Origin: Argopecten irradians
Lineage: Eukaryota > Mollusca > Bivalvia > Pectinida > Pectinidae
DNA: 64,000 bases
Assembly: GCF_041381155.1 (NCBI RefSeq)
Contig: NC_091135.1
Coordinates: 62,145,567 to 62,209,566 of the forward strand
Direction of reading: 5' to 3'
In this document: piece by piece, positions 1 to 12,164 of the stretch
Layout of the letters: each line of letters opens with the position of its first letter
Numbering within the stretch: position 1 is the stretch's first letter
Program-made: the position numbers and the translations under genes
The notes under the pieces: model-generated
Told to the model about the DNA's origin: nothing
The model's input: the letters and a program-made list of their open reading frames with translations, nothing else
Database searches by the model: none

Positions 1-1555
1 GTGTGGTCTGTGGTATGTTTTGCGAGAATGTGTCATGTTTTGTGAGTCTGTGGCATGTTTTGTGAGTCTGCGGTATGTTTTGTGAGTCTGCGGTATGTTT
101 TGTGAGTCTGTGGTATGTTTTGTGAGTGTGGTATGTTTTTGTGAGAGTGTGGTATGTTTTGTGAGAGTGTGGTATGTTTTGTGAGTCTGGGGTATTTTTC
201 TGTGAGTCTGTGGCATGTTTTGTGAGTCTGTGATATGTTTTGTGAGTCTGTGGCATGTTTTGTGAGTCTGTGGTATGTTTTGTGAGTCTGTGGTATTTTT
301 TTGTGAGTATGTGGCATGTTTTGTGAGTCTGTGGTATGTTTTGTGATGTGCAGTTTGTAGAGTGTGATTTTTGTGAGTGTGGTATGTTTTGTGAGTCTGT
401 GGTATTTTTGTGAGTCTGTGGCATGTTTTGTGAGTAGTTTGTGAGTCTGTATTTTTTGTGAGAGTGTGGTATGTTTTGTGAGTCTGTCATGTTTTGTGAG
501 AGTGTGGTATGTTTTGTGAGTGAGTCTGTGGTATGTTTTTGTGAGTCTGTGGTATTTGTTATGAGTATGTGGCATGTTTTGTGAGTCTGTGGTATGTTTT
601 GTGAGCATGTGGCATGTTTTTGTGAGAGTGTGGCATGTTTTGTGAGTCTGTGGTATGTTTTGTGAGTCTGTGGTATTTTTTATGAGTATGTGGCATGTTT
701 TGTGAGTCTGTGGTATGTTTTGTGAGCATGTGGCATGTTTTGTGAGAGTGTGGCATGTTTTGTGAGTCTGTGGTATGTTTTGTGAGAGTGTGGCATGTTT
801 TGTGAGTATGTGGCATGTTTTGTGAGTCTGTGGTATGTTTTGTGAGTCTGTAGCATGTTTTGTGAGAGTGTGGTATGTTTTGTGAGTCTGTGGCATGTTT
901 TGTGAGAGTGTGGTATGTTTTGTGAGAGTGTGGTATGTTTTGTTAGTCTGGGGTATGTTTTGTGCGGCATGTTTTGTAAGTGTTTTGTGAGTCTGTGGTA
1001 TGTTTTGTGAATCTGTGGTATGTTTTGTGAGAGTGTGGTATGTTTTGTGAGAGTGTGGTATGTTTTGTGAGTCTGGGGTATGTTTTGTGAGTCTGTGGCA
1101 TGTTTTGTGAGTCTGTGATATGTTTTGTGAGTCTGTGGCATATTTTGTGAGTCTGTGGTATGTTTTGTGAGTCTGGTATTTTTTGTGAGTATGTGGCATG
1201 TTTTGTGAGAGTGTGGCATGTTTTGTGAGTCTGTGGTATGTTTTGTGAGAGTGTTGTATGCTTGTTGAATCTGTGGCATATTTTGTGAGAGTGTGGTATG
1301 TTTTGTGAGAGTGTGGTATGTTTTGTGAGTCTGGGGTATGTTTTGTGCGGCATGTTTTGTAAGTGTTTTGTGAGTCTGTGGTATGTTTTGTGAATCTGTG
1401 GCATGTTTTGTGAGTCTGTGGTATGTTTTGTGTGGTCTGTGGTATGTTTTGCGAGAATGCGTCATGTTTTGTGAGTCTGTGGTATTTTTTGTTAGTATGT
1501 GGCTTGTTTTGTGAGTCAGTTGCATGTTTTGTGAGTCTGTTGTATGTTTTGTTGG
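1..1555. repeat. 20-bp minisatellite array
   Basis: The stretch is a head-to-tail array of a 20-bp unit, consensus close to gtctgtggtatgttttgtga, with frequent substitutions (gtctg/gagtg, ggtat/ggcat) and small indels that shift phase. It starts at the window edge, so it probably continues outside, giving at least about 75 copies here. A period of 20 is not a multiple of 3, so three units give a 60-bp frame and long open frames appear on the minus strand (Lys/His/Thr-rich repeats). These are by-products, not genes. The last recognisable unit ends near 1555. Confidence 0.97.
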
Positions 1556-1569
1556 AAAGTTGCATATGT

Positions 1570-2110
1570 AAGTAGAAGCAGAAACTTCTCTTTATAGAGA
1601 AATAGTGGTAACAAACTTCAAGTATCAAAATTCAAGATGGCGACCGATTAGTATGCACAATAGGGCCCAAGTGGAACCTACATATGTAATTTGAGAAAGA
1701 TCCCTTCAGCACTTTCTGAGAAATTGTGGTAACAATTTTTTACTATCAAAATCCAAGGTGGTGGCCTTGTGGCCATCTTGTTGACCGATTGGTCCCAAAA
1801 AACGCAATATGCACATCAAGGGCCCTAAAGAAACCTACATATGAAATTTGAGAATTATCCCTTCAGCACTTTCTGAGAAATAGCTATAACATTCTTTTAT
1901 TACCAAAATTCCAGATGGCTGACAGGCGGCTATCTTGTTGACCGATTGGTCCCAAAATATAATATACACAATTAAGGCCCTAAGGGAACCTACATATGAA
2001 TTTTGAGAAAGACCCATTCAGCACTTTCTGAAAAATAGTGATAAAAAAAATCGTTAACGGACGGACGGACTGCGATTCGAATAGACCATCCTTTGATGAT
2101 GGTTGACTAT
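1570..2110 (+). repeat. Dispersed tandem-unit element with terminal hairpin
   Basis: About three diverged units of roughly 155-160 bp, each with 'aagatggc', 'gaccgattggtccc', 'gggccc' and 'cctacatatgaaatttgag', followed by a GACGG-rich tail (ggacggacggac, about 2058-2070) and a small hairpin (gaccatc ... gatggt, 2084-2103). The same plan (tandem core, GACGG-rich segment, hairpin end) recurs at 9615-10310, 27248-42738 and 44893-46344 with different unit sequences. It resembles the non-autonomous tandem-core elements common in bivalve genomes (oyster 'pearl'-type, thought to relate to Helitrons). The class is my inference. Confidence 0.6.
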
Positions 2111-3104
2111 TAAAAAGTAAATTTTCATAAACAATTCTAAATGTTACTTGTGAATATCACTCACCGACTTATTTGTGGATACTATGTGCACAGCTCTTGA
2201 TATCCACTTGTGACGACGGCGTGCGCTTAGCGTGGCTCCAGAAATCCCTCTTTGCCTAGAGTTGCAGCGGCGTGAAGCCGTTTGGCCCTGTCAGTTTGTT
2301 CACAGAACATGACGTTGCTTTAGCGACCCTCGATGTTGTCGCCTAATATTGCATTTCACTAGGGATTGATACTGTGGTAGTACACCAGTCGGTACCAAGG
2401 CGTAGTCTGTTTTTCCACATGAAGCTACTATACTCAGTGTAGAGCTTTTCGTTGTTGCTATGTGACATTTGAAATAACAAACAAAACATCAATAAACAAT
2501 AACACCATCGGTACCCTGTATCGGTGACACTTTGGCATGGTAGCCAATTACTATTGCACTGAAATATAGCTGGAAATACACACAATGGATCGTATGTCAT
2601 TAAGCTGTTTTGTTTCATTTTTACAAATAGAAATCCAAGGTCACCATGTCTACACGTTACTATGGAGACACAGTATAGCGAGTTGGTAACATAGTAATGT
2701 GAAACAGCAAACAGACGTTTGTACGTACTATATGTCATACAGTGGCTACGAGATGGTTACTTATAGTAGTCAATGTATATGGATTTAGTTACATAGCATT
2801 ATATTTGCATATATTTAAATCTTAATTTTTAAATATTGGAATTTAAAACCTGATCCTCGAAATGTCTGACATATCGGTAAACACTTGGATAGGTCCAAAT
2901 ACATACATGTAGCCGTAATTTATCCTCGCTACCAGTCCAAAGTATCAGTTTAATCGCATGATTAGTGAAAATTTCATTTCTCATTTGCTGCAAAATTTGT
3001 GACTTTACCTTCAGTAAAATCAGCAAGTAGGTAAAAATGAAGTTCTTAAAAACATGATAATATTTTTTCTAAATGTGTTTAACCAGAAATTATTTTAGTA
3101 ACGG
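2111..3104. other. No recognisable feature
   Basis: AT-rich sequence between two repeats. A 131-codon open frame on the minus strand (2343-2738) has no recognisable domain and a Cys/Tyr/Ser-rich composition typical of chance translation. I see no splice-flanked exon, RNA gene or repeat. Confidence 0.5.
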
Positions 3105-6100
3105 TTCAGCAATACGGCTGTAATAACGGTACAGCAATACGGCTGTAGTAACGGTACAGCAATACGGCTGTAGTAACGGTACAGCAATACGGCTGTAGTA
3201 ACGGTACAGCAATACGGCTGTAGTAACGGTACAGCAATACGGCTGTAGTAACGGTACAGCAATACGGCTGTAGTAACGGTACAGCAATACGGCTGTAGTA
3301 ACGGTACAGCAATACGGGCTGTAAGTAAGGTACCAGTAAGTCAGCAATACAGTTATAATAACGGTACAGCAACACGGCGTTAGTAACGGTACAGCAATAC
3401 GGCTGTAGTAAAAGTACAACAATACGGCTGTAGTAACGGTACAGCAATATGGCTGTAGTAACGGTACAGCAATACGGCTGTAGTAACGGTACAGCAATAC
3501 GGCTGTAGTAAAAGTACAACAATACGGCTGTAGTAACGGTACAGCAATACGGCTGTAGCAACGGTACACAATACGGCTGTAGTAAAATACGGTACAGCAA
3601 TACGGCTGTAGTAACGGTACAGCAATAGGCGAAACAAGCAATACGGCTGTAGTAACGGGTGTAGTAAGGTCAGCAATACGGCTGTAGTAACGGTACAGCA
3701 ATACGGCTGTAGTAACGTACAGCAATACGGCTGTAGTAACGGTACAGCAATACGGTTGTAGTAACAGCAATACGGCTGTAGTAAGGTCCAGCAATACTGT
3801 AGTAACGGTACAGCAATACGGCTGTAGTAACGGTACAGCAATACGGCTGTAGTAACGGTACAGCAATACGGCTGTAGTAACGGTACAGCAATACGGCTGT
3901 AGTAACGGTACAGCAATACGGCTGTAGTAACGGTACAGCAATACGGCAGTAGCAAACGGTACAGCCAGCAATACGGCTGTAGTAACGGACAGCAATACGG
4001 CTGTAGTAAGGCCCAGCAATACGGCTGTAGTAACGGTACAGCAATACGGCTGTAGTAACGGTACAGCAATACGGCTGTAGTAACGGTACAGCAATACGGC
4101 TGTAGTAAAGGCCCAGCAATACGGCTGTAGTAAGGTACAGCAATACGGCTGTAGTAACGGTACAGCAATACGGCTGTAGTAACGGTACAGCAATACGGCT
4201 GTAGTAACGGTACAGCAATACGGCTGTAGTAACGGTACAGCAATACGGCTGTAGTAACGGTACAGCAATACGGCTGTAGTAACGGTACAGCAATACGGTG
4301 CTGTCAGTACGGTACAGTACAGCAATACGGCTGTAGTAACGGTACAGCAATACGGCTGTAGTAACGGTACAGCAATACGGCTGTAGTAACGTACAGCAAT
4401 ACGGCTGTAGTAACGGTACAGCAATACGGCTGTAGTAACGGTACAGCAATACGGCTGTAGTAACGGTACAGCAATACGGCTGTAGTAACGGTACAGCAAT
4501 ACGGCTGTAGTAACGGTACAGCAATACGGCTGTAGTAAGGTACAGCAATACGGCTGTAGTAACGGTACAGCAATACGGCTGTAGTAACGGTACAGCAATA
4601 CGGCTGTAGTAACGCGGTACAGCAATACGGCTGTAGTAACGGTACAGCAATACGGCTGTAGTAACGGTACAGCAATACGGCTGTAGTAACGGTACAGCAA
4701 TTACGGCTGTAGTAAGGCCCAGCAATACGGTGTAGTAACGGTACAGCAATACGGCTGTAGTAAGGCCCAGCAATACGGCTGTAGCAAGGCCCAGCAATAC
4801 GGCTGTAGTAAGGCCCAGCAATATGGCTGTAGCAAGGCCCAGCAATACGGCTGTAGTAAGGTACAGCAATACGGCTAGTAGTAAGCCCAGCAATACGGCT
4901 GTAGCAAGGCCCAGCAATATGGCTGTAGCAAGGCCCAGCAATACGGCTGTAGTAAGGCCCAGCAATACGGCTGTAGCAAGGCCCAGCAATACGGTACAAG
5001 GCCCAGCAATACGGCTGTAGCAAGGCCCAGCAATACGGCTGTAGCAAGGCCCAGCAATATGGCTGTACAAGCCAGGCCCAGCAAGCCCTACGGCTGTAGC
5101 AAGGCCCAGCAATATGGCTGTAGCAAGGCCCAGCAATACGGCTGTAGTAAGGCCCAGCAATACGGCTGTAGTAAGGTACAGCAATATGGCTAGTAAGCAA
5201 GGCCCAGCAATACGGCTGTAGTAAGTACAGCAATACGGCTTAGCAAGGCAATACGGCTGTAGTAAGGCCCAGCAATACGGCTGTAGCAAGGCCCAGCAAG
5301 CAATACGGCTGTAGCAAGGCCCAGCAATACGGCTGTAGCAAGGCCCAGCAATAGGCTGTAGCAAGGCCCCAGCAATACGGCTGTAGTAACGGTACAGCAA
5401 TACGGCTGTAGTACTGTACAGCAATACGGCTGTAGCAAGGCCCAGCAATACGGCTGTAGTAAGGCCCAGCAATATGGCTGTAGCAAGGCCCAGCAATACG
5501 GCTGTAGTAAGGTACAGCAATACGGCTGTAGTAAAGGCCCAGCAATACGGCTGTAGTAACGGCCCAGCAATACGGCTGTAGTAACGGTACAGCAATACGG
5601 CTGTAGCAAGGCCCAGCAATACGGCTGTAGTAACGGCGCAGCAATACGGCTGTAGTAACGGTACAGCAATACGGCTGTAGTAACGGTACAGCAATACGGC
5701 TGTAGTAACGGGCCCAGCAATACGGCTGTAGTAACGGTACAGCAATACGGCTGTAGTAAGGCCCAGCAATACGGCTGTAGTAACGGTTACAGCAATACGG
5801 CTGTAGTAACGGTACAGCAATACGGCTGTAGTAACGGTACAGCAATACGGCTGTAGTAACGGTACAGCAATACGGCTGTAGTAACGGTACAGCAATACGG
5901 CTGTAGTAACGGTACAGCAATACGGCTGTAGTAACGGTACAGCAATACGGCTGTAGTAACGGTACAGCAATACGGCTGTAGTAACGGTACAGCAATACGG
6001 CTGTAGTAACGGTACAGCAATACGGCTGTAGTAACGGTACAGCAATACGGCTGTAGTAACGGTACAGCAATACGGCTGTAGTAACGGTACAGCAATACGG

Positions 6101-6196
6101 CTGTAGTAACGGTACAGCAATACGGCTGTAGTAACGGTACAGCAATACGGCTGTAGTAACGGTACAGCAATACGGCTTTAGTAACGGTACAGCAAT
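3105..6196. repeat. 25-bp minisatellite array
   Basis: About 120 head-to-tail copies of a 25-bp unit built from 'ggtacagcaatacggctgta' plus 'gtaac'. Units from about 5770 to 6190 are nearly identical, as are many from 3120-3310 and 4140-4300, so homogenisation is recent. Scattered units are broken by 1-10-base indels. Three units make a 75-bp frame, which creates very long spurious open frames on the minus strand (up to 816 codons of a Tyr/Cys/Leu repeat). No start context, splice sites or non-repeat coding sequence supports a gene. Confidence 0.97.
4700..5560. repeat. Variant block inside the 25-bp array (24-bp 'ggcccag' units)
   Basis: Within the larger array most units here replace 'acggtacag' by 'aaggcccag' and often 'gtagtaa' by 'gtagcaa', giving a 24-bp unit. 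The two unit types intermix at both edges (about 3990-4130 and 5540-5770). This is a separately amplified variant that spread within the parent array, not an independent satellite. Confidence 0.85.
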
Positions 6197-6440
6197 GACC
6201 CACTAAACATGTTTACCGGGGAACCAGTATGTAATCGGAATGTTTAATTCAAATTATTATTTAAGTCAGTGCATATTTCCTATCGTTCAATATTGCATTA
6301 TTTCCTGATAGGTATCCTTATTTTCTTAAAATTTTTACGTCTCCCTCCCGTCCGTGATACTACACACCACAGTAATGTATCATTGCACGAGATCAAACCC
6401 GAAAAAGGATTAAAAAAATACATCTACATGAAAATATCAC

Positions 6441-7115
6441 AGTAAAAGCGTAAAAAAATCAAATCCACTAAATACGTATGGGCATGGAAAAGGTAAAATC
6501 AATCAATGTAGATTAAGAATGGGCCTTAGTGCCCTAAATAAACATAGATTTTCTTACAAATTGACACCAAATGAATATTGTGATTTATGTGTAGACTCTC
6601 CTGAGGATGAAAAACACTTCTTTTTATTATGTCCTAGATTTATAATCCCACGTACAAAACTAATTCAAAATACTTGTAAAGAGCTGGCTCCAAATGTCAA
6701 TCCTGACCTTATCATCAATCTCATACCTGATATCTTTGTCAAAATTTTATTACATGGCTCTGAAGATAATACCGATTCATCAAACAAAATTATTTTTGAT
6801 TCCGTTTTCGAATACATCATCGACTCCAAAAGATTCTAAATAATTATTTCTTTACACTTCATTTCCCCTCCCATCTGCATCTGCATCGCTCTCTCCCCCT
6901 CCTTCGCCTGTCTCTCTCTAAGTCTCAATCTCTTCTCTCTCAATTTCTTTCTCCCTCTTCCCTTTCTCATTTTTTTTTGTCATGGAATGTTTGTGTGAGT
7001 GAGAGTGTGTGCGTTATTCTAATGTATTGTCATGTATATATTGTATTGTCATATGTGTCGAGGAGAGCATCTAGTAGCCCTAGGGCTGTGTGCAATCTTC
7101 GTTAAAGAAAAAAAG
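6441..7115 (+). mobile_element. LINE 3' fragment (ORF2 C-terminus plus 3' UTR)
   Basis: 5'-truncated non-LTR retrotransposon. An open frame from about 6441 to the stop at 6837-6839 encodes the C-terminal tail of an ORF2-type protein: 'CRLRMGLSALNKHRF' followed by a cysteine/histidine knuckle (CDLC ... HFFLLCPRF, pattern C-x2-C-x9-H-x4-C). This is the zinc-knuckle tail of CR1/Jockey/I-type LINEs. Endonuclease and reverse transcriptase lie outside and are absent. The sequence after the stop is a pyrimidine-rich 3' UTR ending near an A-rich tract (7104-7115). Clade within the CR1/Jockey/I group is not resolved. Confidence 0.75.
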
Positions 7116-7270
7116 AATTAGAACAAAAGCGTAAAAGAGCCTAGAGCATTTTGAAAATGATAAGAACAGTATGATATTCATCTTAATAGAGAACAAGTCA
7201 TTATAGAAAATCTTAACCTTGTCACTGACGCGAATAAAACGAATATACTACTGTGTGTATTGTATCTTTT

Positions 7271-7396
7271 AAAACAACACTATACGTAACTATCAACAAA
7301 AATTCAAGTTAAATTCGACCCCGATATTGTTAGTATTTGTAGATGTAGTTAAAACAAAACAAATAAATAAGACAGATGCGGATATTGGGACTTTAA
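7271..7396 (+). repeat. Short copy of a dispersed repeat (partner at 18495-19016)
   Basis: The first about 83 bases (ctatacgtaactatcaac onward) match 18499-18580 almost perfectly. The last about 30 bases (gatgcggatattggg) match 18985-19012. The partner has about 400 bases more between these blocks, so this copy looks like an internal-deletion derivative. No terminal inverted repeat is obvious. Family unknown. Confidence 0.65.
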
Positions 7397-8226
7397 GTAC
7401 TAACAGTGTGTGTGTGCTATTTACTTAGTGATATATTGTATGCCTTTATAGACCACTACTCTGGTGCAGCTGTCCAAAAGTAACTTGATCAATGATTGAT
7501 TACGTTAGTATTACATGATGTGATAGAACGTGATTTGTTGAGCTCCTGATGGATTTCGGCAAAATTTTCTTGTAAGTCAGAATTATCTTTCTTCTCATGT
7601 ACCTGATGCAACGGTGACAATAATCATGACAGGGTCACGATGTGTCATTAACACAACTGTCGATATACCTACCACGAAGTATGTATACTGTAGAACATGT
7701 ACAATCATTTGCTACATCTTAAAAATTATGACTGACAATTATGCACATGCCATACAAATGAAGTAATAGCGCGTCCCCACTCATGATGCGAGCTTTCAAT
7801 GAGGTCGAAAACACCGATTAGCATGATAATAGACATTAAACCGGGTTAATTAGTACATCATGTGACAGAATACTGGATACTGATTAACTACACACAATGT
7901 GTACTACTTGCAGTAGTGTCCGTGAAAGCGGGCACTATTGAAGAGACGTGAGATTTAGCTTTAATTTATCCCGCCTCAAACAAGAATCTTGTTTTCCTAT
8001 TGGTTAGAATGACGTCACGTGATATCCAAGATATAGTCGTATCAGGTTTGTAGAAATCGTATCAGGTTTGGACGATAGAGTTATCGTTCTTTGCCCATAA
8101 CGTCATTAGCAACAAGATGGCGGTCGAGTGACTCTTCGCGATGACGACACTCAAGGAGATGGAGACAAACTGTTTGAATGATAGCGCTGATGACCTCTTT
8201 CAAAGCAAACCGAAATTGGCAACACT
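7397..8226. other. No recognisable gene; possible promoter-like stretch at the right end
   Basis: No domain-bearing open frame. Near 7970-8230 the sequence has a CRE-like tgacgtca, a duplicated 'atcgtatcaggtttg' (8037 and 8056) and a short ATG-initiated frame (8141) that would stop just past the MITE insertion point if the MITE were absent. It could be an untranslated or first-exon region of an unrecognised gene, but nothing proves it. Confidence 0.3.
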
Positions 8227-8746
8227 TATTTATACGGTGGCTGATTTATGCCATTTCGTCTTTTCGTCTTTTCGCCGCGAAAAGACGAAAATTAAATATC
8301 TTAATTCTCGTCTTTTCGTCTTTTCGCCCCGAAAAGACGAAAATTTAAGGTTTGTTAATTTTCGTCTTTTCGGGGCGAAAAGACGAAAAGACGAAAATTA
8401 AGGTTTGTTAAATTTCGTCTTTTCGGGGCGAAAAGACGAAAAACGAAAAGACGAAAATTAAGGTTTGTTAAATTCGAAAAGACGAAAAGACGAGAATTTT
8501 GAAGGCGAAAAGACGAGAATCAAAGTCGCTAATTAGCGTGTATCACTTTCGTCTTTTCGTGTTTGACTTTTTCGTCTTTTCGTCTTTTCGCGGCGAAAAG
8601 ACGAACTTTAAAGTTGTTAAATTTCGTCTTTTCGGGGCGAAAAGACGAAAAGACGAAAATTAAGGTTTCTTAATTCTCGTCTTTTCGGGGCGAAAAGACG
8701 AAATGACGAAAAGACGAAATGGCACAAATCAGCCACCGTATATTTA
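8227..8746. mobile_element. Palindromic MITE with 6-bp target site duplication
   Basis: Element 8233-8740 (508 bp) begins tacggtggctgatttatgcc and ends with its inverted complement, about 36 bp of terminal inverted repeat with one mismatch. It is flanked by a perfect 6-bp duplication, tattta, at 8227-8232 and 8741-8746. The interior is built almost wholly from the 10-mer cgtcttttcg and its complement cgaaaagacg, arranged as nested hairpins (for example ttttcggggcgaaaa). No transposase frame exists; the 86-codon frame crossing the left end is a by-product. It is a non-autonomous DNA transposon; the superfamily is not clear from TIR and TSD alone. Confidence 0.9.
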
Positions 8747-9614
8747 GGATTATATTTAACAGAAATGGACCATAACAACGCATTCGAGTCTTTCAATTAG
8801 GTGAAAATTGCTTAAGTTTTAAGTCGTATTGGTTGCATTTTGTAGTTACACAATGGAAAGGGTCTTCGACGGGATAAATTCGTTACACAGTTTGTAAGTG
8901 ACCTACATACATGTATTGATAATATACCTCAGTAAACAAAGCACAACAGGGTAAAACGTCATGCATATGTAACATTCTTATTGATCATAATAATTTAAAG
9001 TTTTGAAAATATTTTACATTTTTCTTCAGACAAATCTGATCATTTTTCAAAATGTTTGTGTGTGAAAGAAATGAATTTTTTTTCCAAAATATTGATTATT
9101 TTTGTATTTGTGCTAACAGAAGACTATTGTACATGAACAAATGATATTTACAAAAATAAAAAATGACATAATATACAGAAACATCTAAGCTAACTAACGA
9201 AGGTATTCAGTACTATACTCTCAATTTCGAGCAGAATGTCCTTAGAATTCCACTTTGTTAGTATGTTTGACAGGATTACCTCCCTTTGTTACTTGATTGG
9301 GTTGTAAAACCACAACTTGTTACTACTGTATTGATGTTGTTTTATGATTATTTGTAAGATATTAATTACTGATGTGCTGGTCATATTAGTTTTGTATTTA
9401 CATTATGTCATTTACATGTCCATTTCGTAAGAGACATACTTTTTATGTGTTGTTTTGTATACGTTTTCATTAGTACTGTTTGAATTAAATATTAAACTTG
9501 CAAGACACTAACTGGAATGAAATCTGAATTTACTTAGAATATCAAATGATTAAGTACTTCCAGTAATAAATTTCATAATATGAACAGAATACAATGAATC
9601 TGTACGGAGTATAT
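8747..9614. other. No recognisable feature
   Basis: AT-rich, without domain-bearing frames, repeats or RNA genes that I can recognise. Confidence 0.4.
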
Positions 9615-10310
9615 ATTTTTGTGTCGTCTGCAACGCAAGGGCGACACTTATGTATCACTATGACGGCGTCGGTGTCGGCGTCGGCGTCCGGGAAACGGTT
9701 TCCGTGCGATAACTTAATTATTTATTGTCCAATTTCAACCAAATTTTGTATACTGCTTTATATTAATGAGATCTCGGATGAGTTCGATAATGGTCAAAAT
9801 CCGTCAATATTTGCAAGAGTTATGATACTTTAAAATCGTCAAAAGAGATAAATCCATGGTTTCCACTCGATAACTTAAATATTTATTGTCCATTTTCAAC
9901 AAAATTTCATAAATTGATTTATATCAATGAGATCTCGGGTGAGATCGATAATGGTCAAAATCCGTCAATATTTGCAAGAGTTACGGGACTTTAAAATCGT
10001 CAAAACAGATAAATCCATGGTTTCCACTCGATAACTTTATCACTTATTGTCCGATTTCAACAAAATTTGGTGTATTGCTTTATATCAATTAGATCTTTGA
10101 TGGGTTCGATATTGATCAAAATTCTTTAATATTTGCAAGAGTTACGGGACTTTAAAATCGTCAAAACATGTTTTCCGCAATTTAATTTTTTTTTTATTGT
10201 CCGATTTCAACCAAATTTGGTATATTGCTTTATATCAATGAGATCTGAGATCTAAAATGGATTCGATACTGGTCAAAATCCATCAATATTTGCACGAGTT
10301 TCGGGAGTTG
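9615..10310 (-). repeat. Tandem-unit element, reversed, four units of about 160 bp
   Basis: Reading left to right: a hairpin (gtgtcg ... cgacac, about 9620-9648), a GACGGCGTCGG-rich segment (9661-9690), then four diverged units of about 160 bp, each with 'ataactt ... attgtcc', 'atatcaatgagatct', 'ggtcaaaatccgtcaatatt' and 'gcaagagttacgggac'. The hairpin and GACGG-rich segment mark the end of the sister elements, so this copy is in reverse orientation. Units are equally diverged from each other, so the array is old. Confidence 0.65.
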
Positions 10311-11753
10311 ATAACTTCACCTAATTATTAACAATATTTTCAACTGTAAATAACTATTTTTTGTGATGCTGTGCAGGCGACACATCCACTTCCGTGGAAT
10401 TCTTGTACTTTTGAAAAATTCTGTCATTGTACATATATCCTCTATATTTTCGCCAGTGCATTTCAGTAAATGAGAGTTTTGAGTTTTGGAGCATCTCCTC
10501 TTCTCAAACAAAGCAAAACTGACATATCTGGGAATAAATTCACCACAAGAGTGTTCCTAAGATAATGTTATCTGGGCTTTGTACTCAAAACCACCTCTGG
10601 CCCATCACTTGACCTTATAGATGAGTTCCAAGTATTTGCGCTCAATTGACATTCTCCACAATGAGCTTTGCGTTAAAACTATTTTTTTTATTAAATGTTA
10701 TTGAAATAAAAATATCTCTCATTATAATTACATAGTAGCTAATAACTTATATTACAAGTTGTTTTTACAAAGTTGGTACTAACGCAAAGCTTATAACTTA
10801 TACAACTTATTCGTTGAGAACTATTTAGAGCAATCTTTAAAACAGGTAATTTCTACTGACATTGATACATATTTCATCATAAAGCATTGTGACTTTTATG
10901 GATAGGGTGAATATCTCCCAATATCTATTTGTAGCTATTAGGTGTCCATTGATAGCTTAATGCAAGACTAGGCTTCAGCTGCTAAATATTCTGATCGTCC
11001 AGATCGCGCAGCCGAAATGCATACGACGAAAAACAACAAACAATACACTGAAAAGGACGTGCGATACACTGATGTATTTATCACGATTGACACATTTTGA
11101 TTGTCAAACTTTTTAACATCTCAATGTTATACAGATTGATGACAAATGGACAATCCCATTTGTATGAAAGAGATTCGATTCCTTATTGCAAATGTAAACA
11201 GCTTTCGACAATTTCATTTATGGTGATAATACATAATTTCACTCTTAATTGGAAACAAAAGTTTTATTTCATCAAGTGGGGTTGAAACTGATATATTTCA
11301 CGAACAGTTATGTTACAAGACACAAGAGCTATTCTATCTATGACTTTGTTATGTCTCTGTCCTAGACTAGGACTTTCAAATATTTCAATGGACCGCGATA
11401 CACATTTACTACCCCATATTATTTTCCGTTTACTGATTTGTTTCCAAACATGGAGCGCAAATTTTCAAATTTATGCTCCAACAAATGACAATGAAAAAAA
11501 ATATAAGAAAGATGCACAAATATTATATTTTCCCTTTGATATTTAAAAGAGATATATTCGGACCAAAACGGTATTTTCACTGTAAATTCTGTATTCTGAT
11601 TGGTCAACATTGAGTGACATTTTCATTCGGATTGAAAGTAACACATACATTTTCACCATAAAATCGAATACATTTTATTGTTAAAATGTAATAAAGGTGG
11701 TGTTCAAGCTAATGTTAAAAATCCCATAGAAACTGCCCATAGTATGTAATTTA
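10311..11753. other. No gene; one small inverted repeat (10662-10675 / 10780-10793)
   Basis: Non-coding by appearance. The one structure is a 14-bp inverted repeat, tgagctttgcgtta against taacgcaaagctta, with a loop of about 104 bp. It could be the ends of a very short MITE but no target duplication is clear. Open frames at 11097-11610 overlap on both strands and carry no domain. Confidence 0.35.
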
Positions 11754-11849
11754 ATACGGAACAATATTGGGTCTAAAATAAACATGTGTCAGGCTCGGCT
11801 TTGCCTCGCCCGATACAAGTTTATTTTAGACCCAATATTTTTCCGTATC
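11754..11849. repeat. Long hairpin (inverted repeat)
   Basis: The left arm (atacggaacaatattgggtc ... aataaac, to 11783) pairs with the right arm (gtttattttagacccaatat ... ccgtat, 11819-11849), around a loop that itself contains cggctttgcctcg. Arms of about 30 bp with few mismatches suggest a foldback/MITE remnant. Confidence 0.7.
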
Positions 11850-12164
11850 AGGTCACTAACAAACTAATAAAACTATGTAACTAATAATATTGTGACGACA
11901 CTATTACATGACTTCATTATAACGTTGCACTACGATCAAGATGTTACGATGGCGGACAAGCTTTGGTGAAAGAGGTAGGAGACAAATATTGTTTTTCTAC
12001 AAAAACAGTTCACCACGAGATGTTGTAATCTTGGACCTCCTCTTTCCAAACATTGAAGAATGAGATGACATTCAAAATATCTTTTAATCTAATGGCAGGA
12101 CTTAATAGGTCTTTTGTCCATGTAATTTAATTTTCATAAATGTAGAGTTACGTGAATGTAAGTG

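Noticed and set aside
33-1628. 531-codon open frame (and overlapping ones) rich in His/Lys/Thr
   Set aside because: A pure by-product of a 20-bp tandem repeat read in threes; no independent coding sign.
2343-2738. 131-codon minus frame
   Set aside because: Random-looking composition, no domain or splice context; kept only as a remark.
3090-6203. Minus-strand frames up to 816 codons with Tyr/Cys/Leu repeats
   Set aside because: Translation of the 25-bp minisatellite; the same peptide appears in all three frames and breaks with each indel.
8141-8401. 86-codon frame running into the palindromic MITE
   Set aside because: Most of it is MITE hairpin sequence; without the MITE the frame would stop almost at once.
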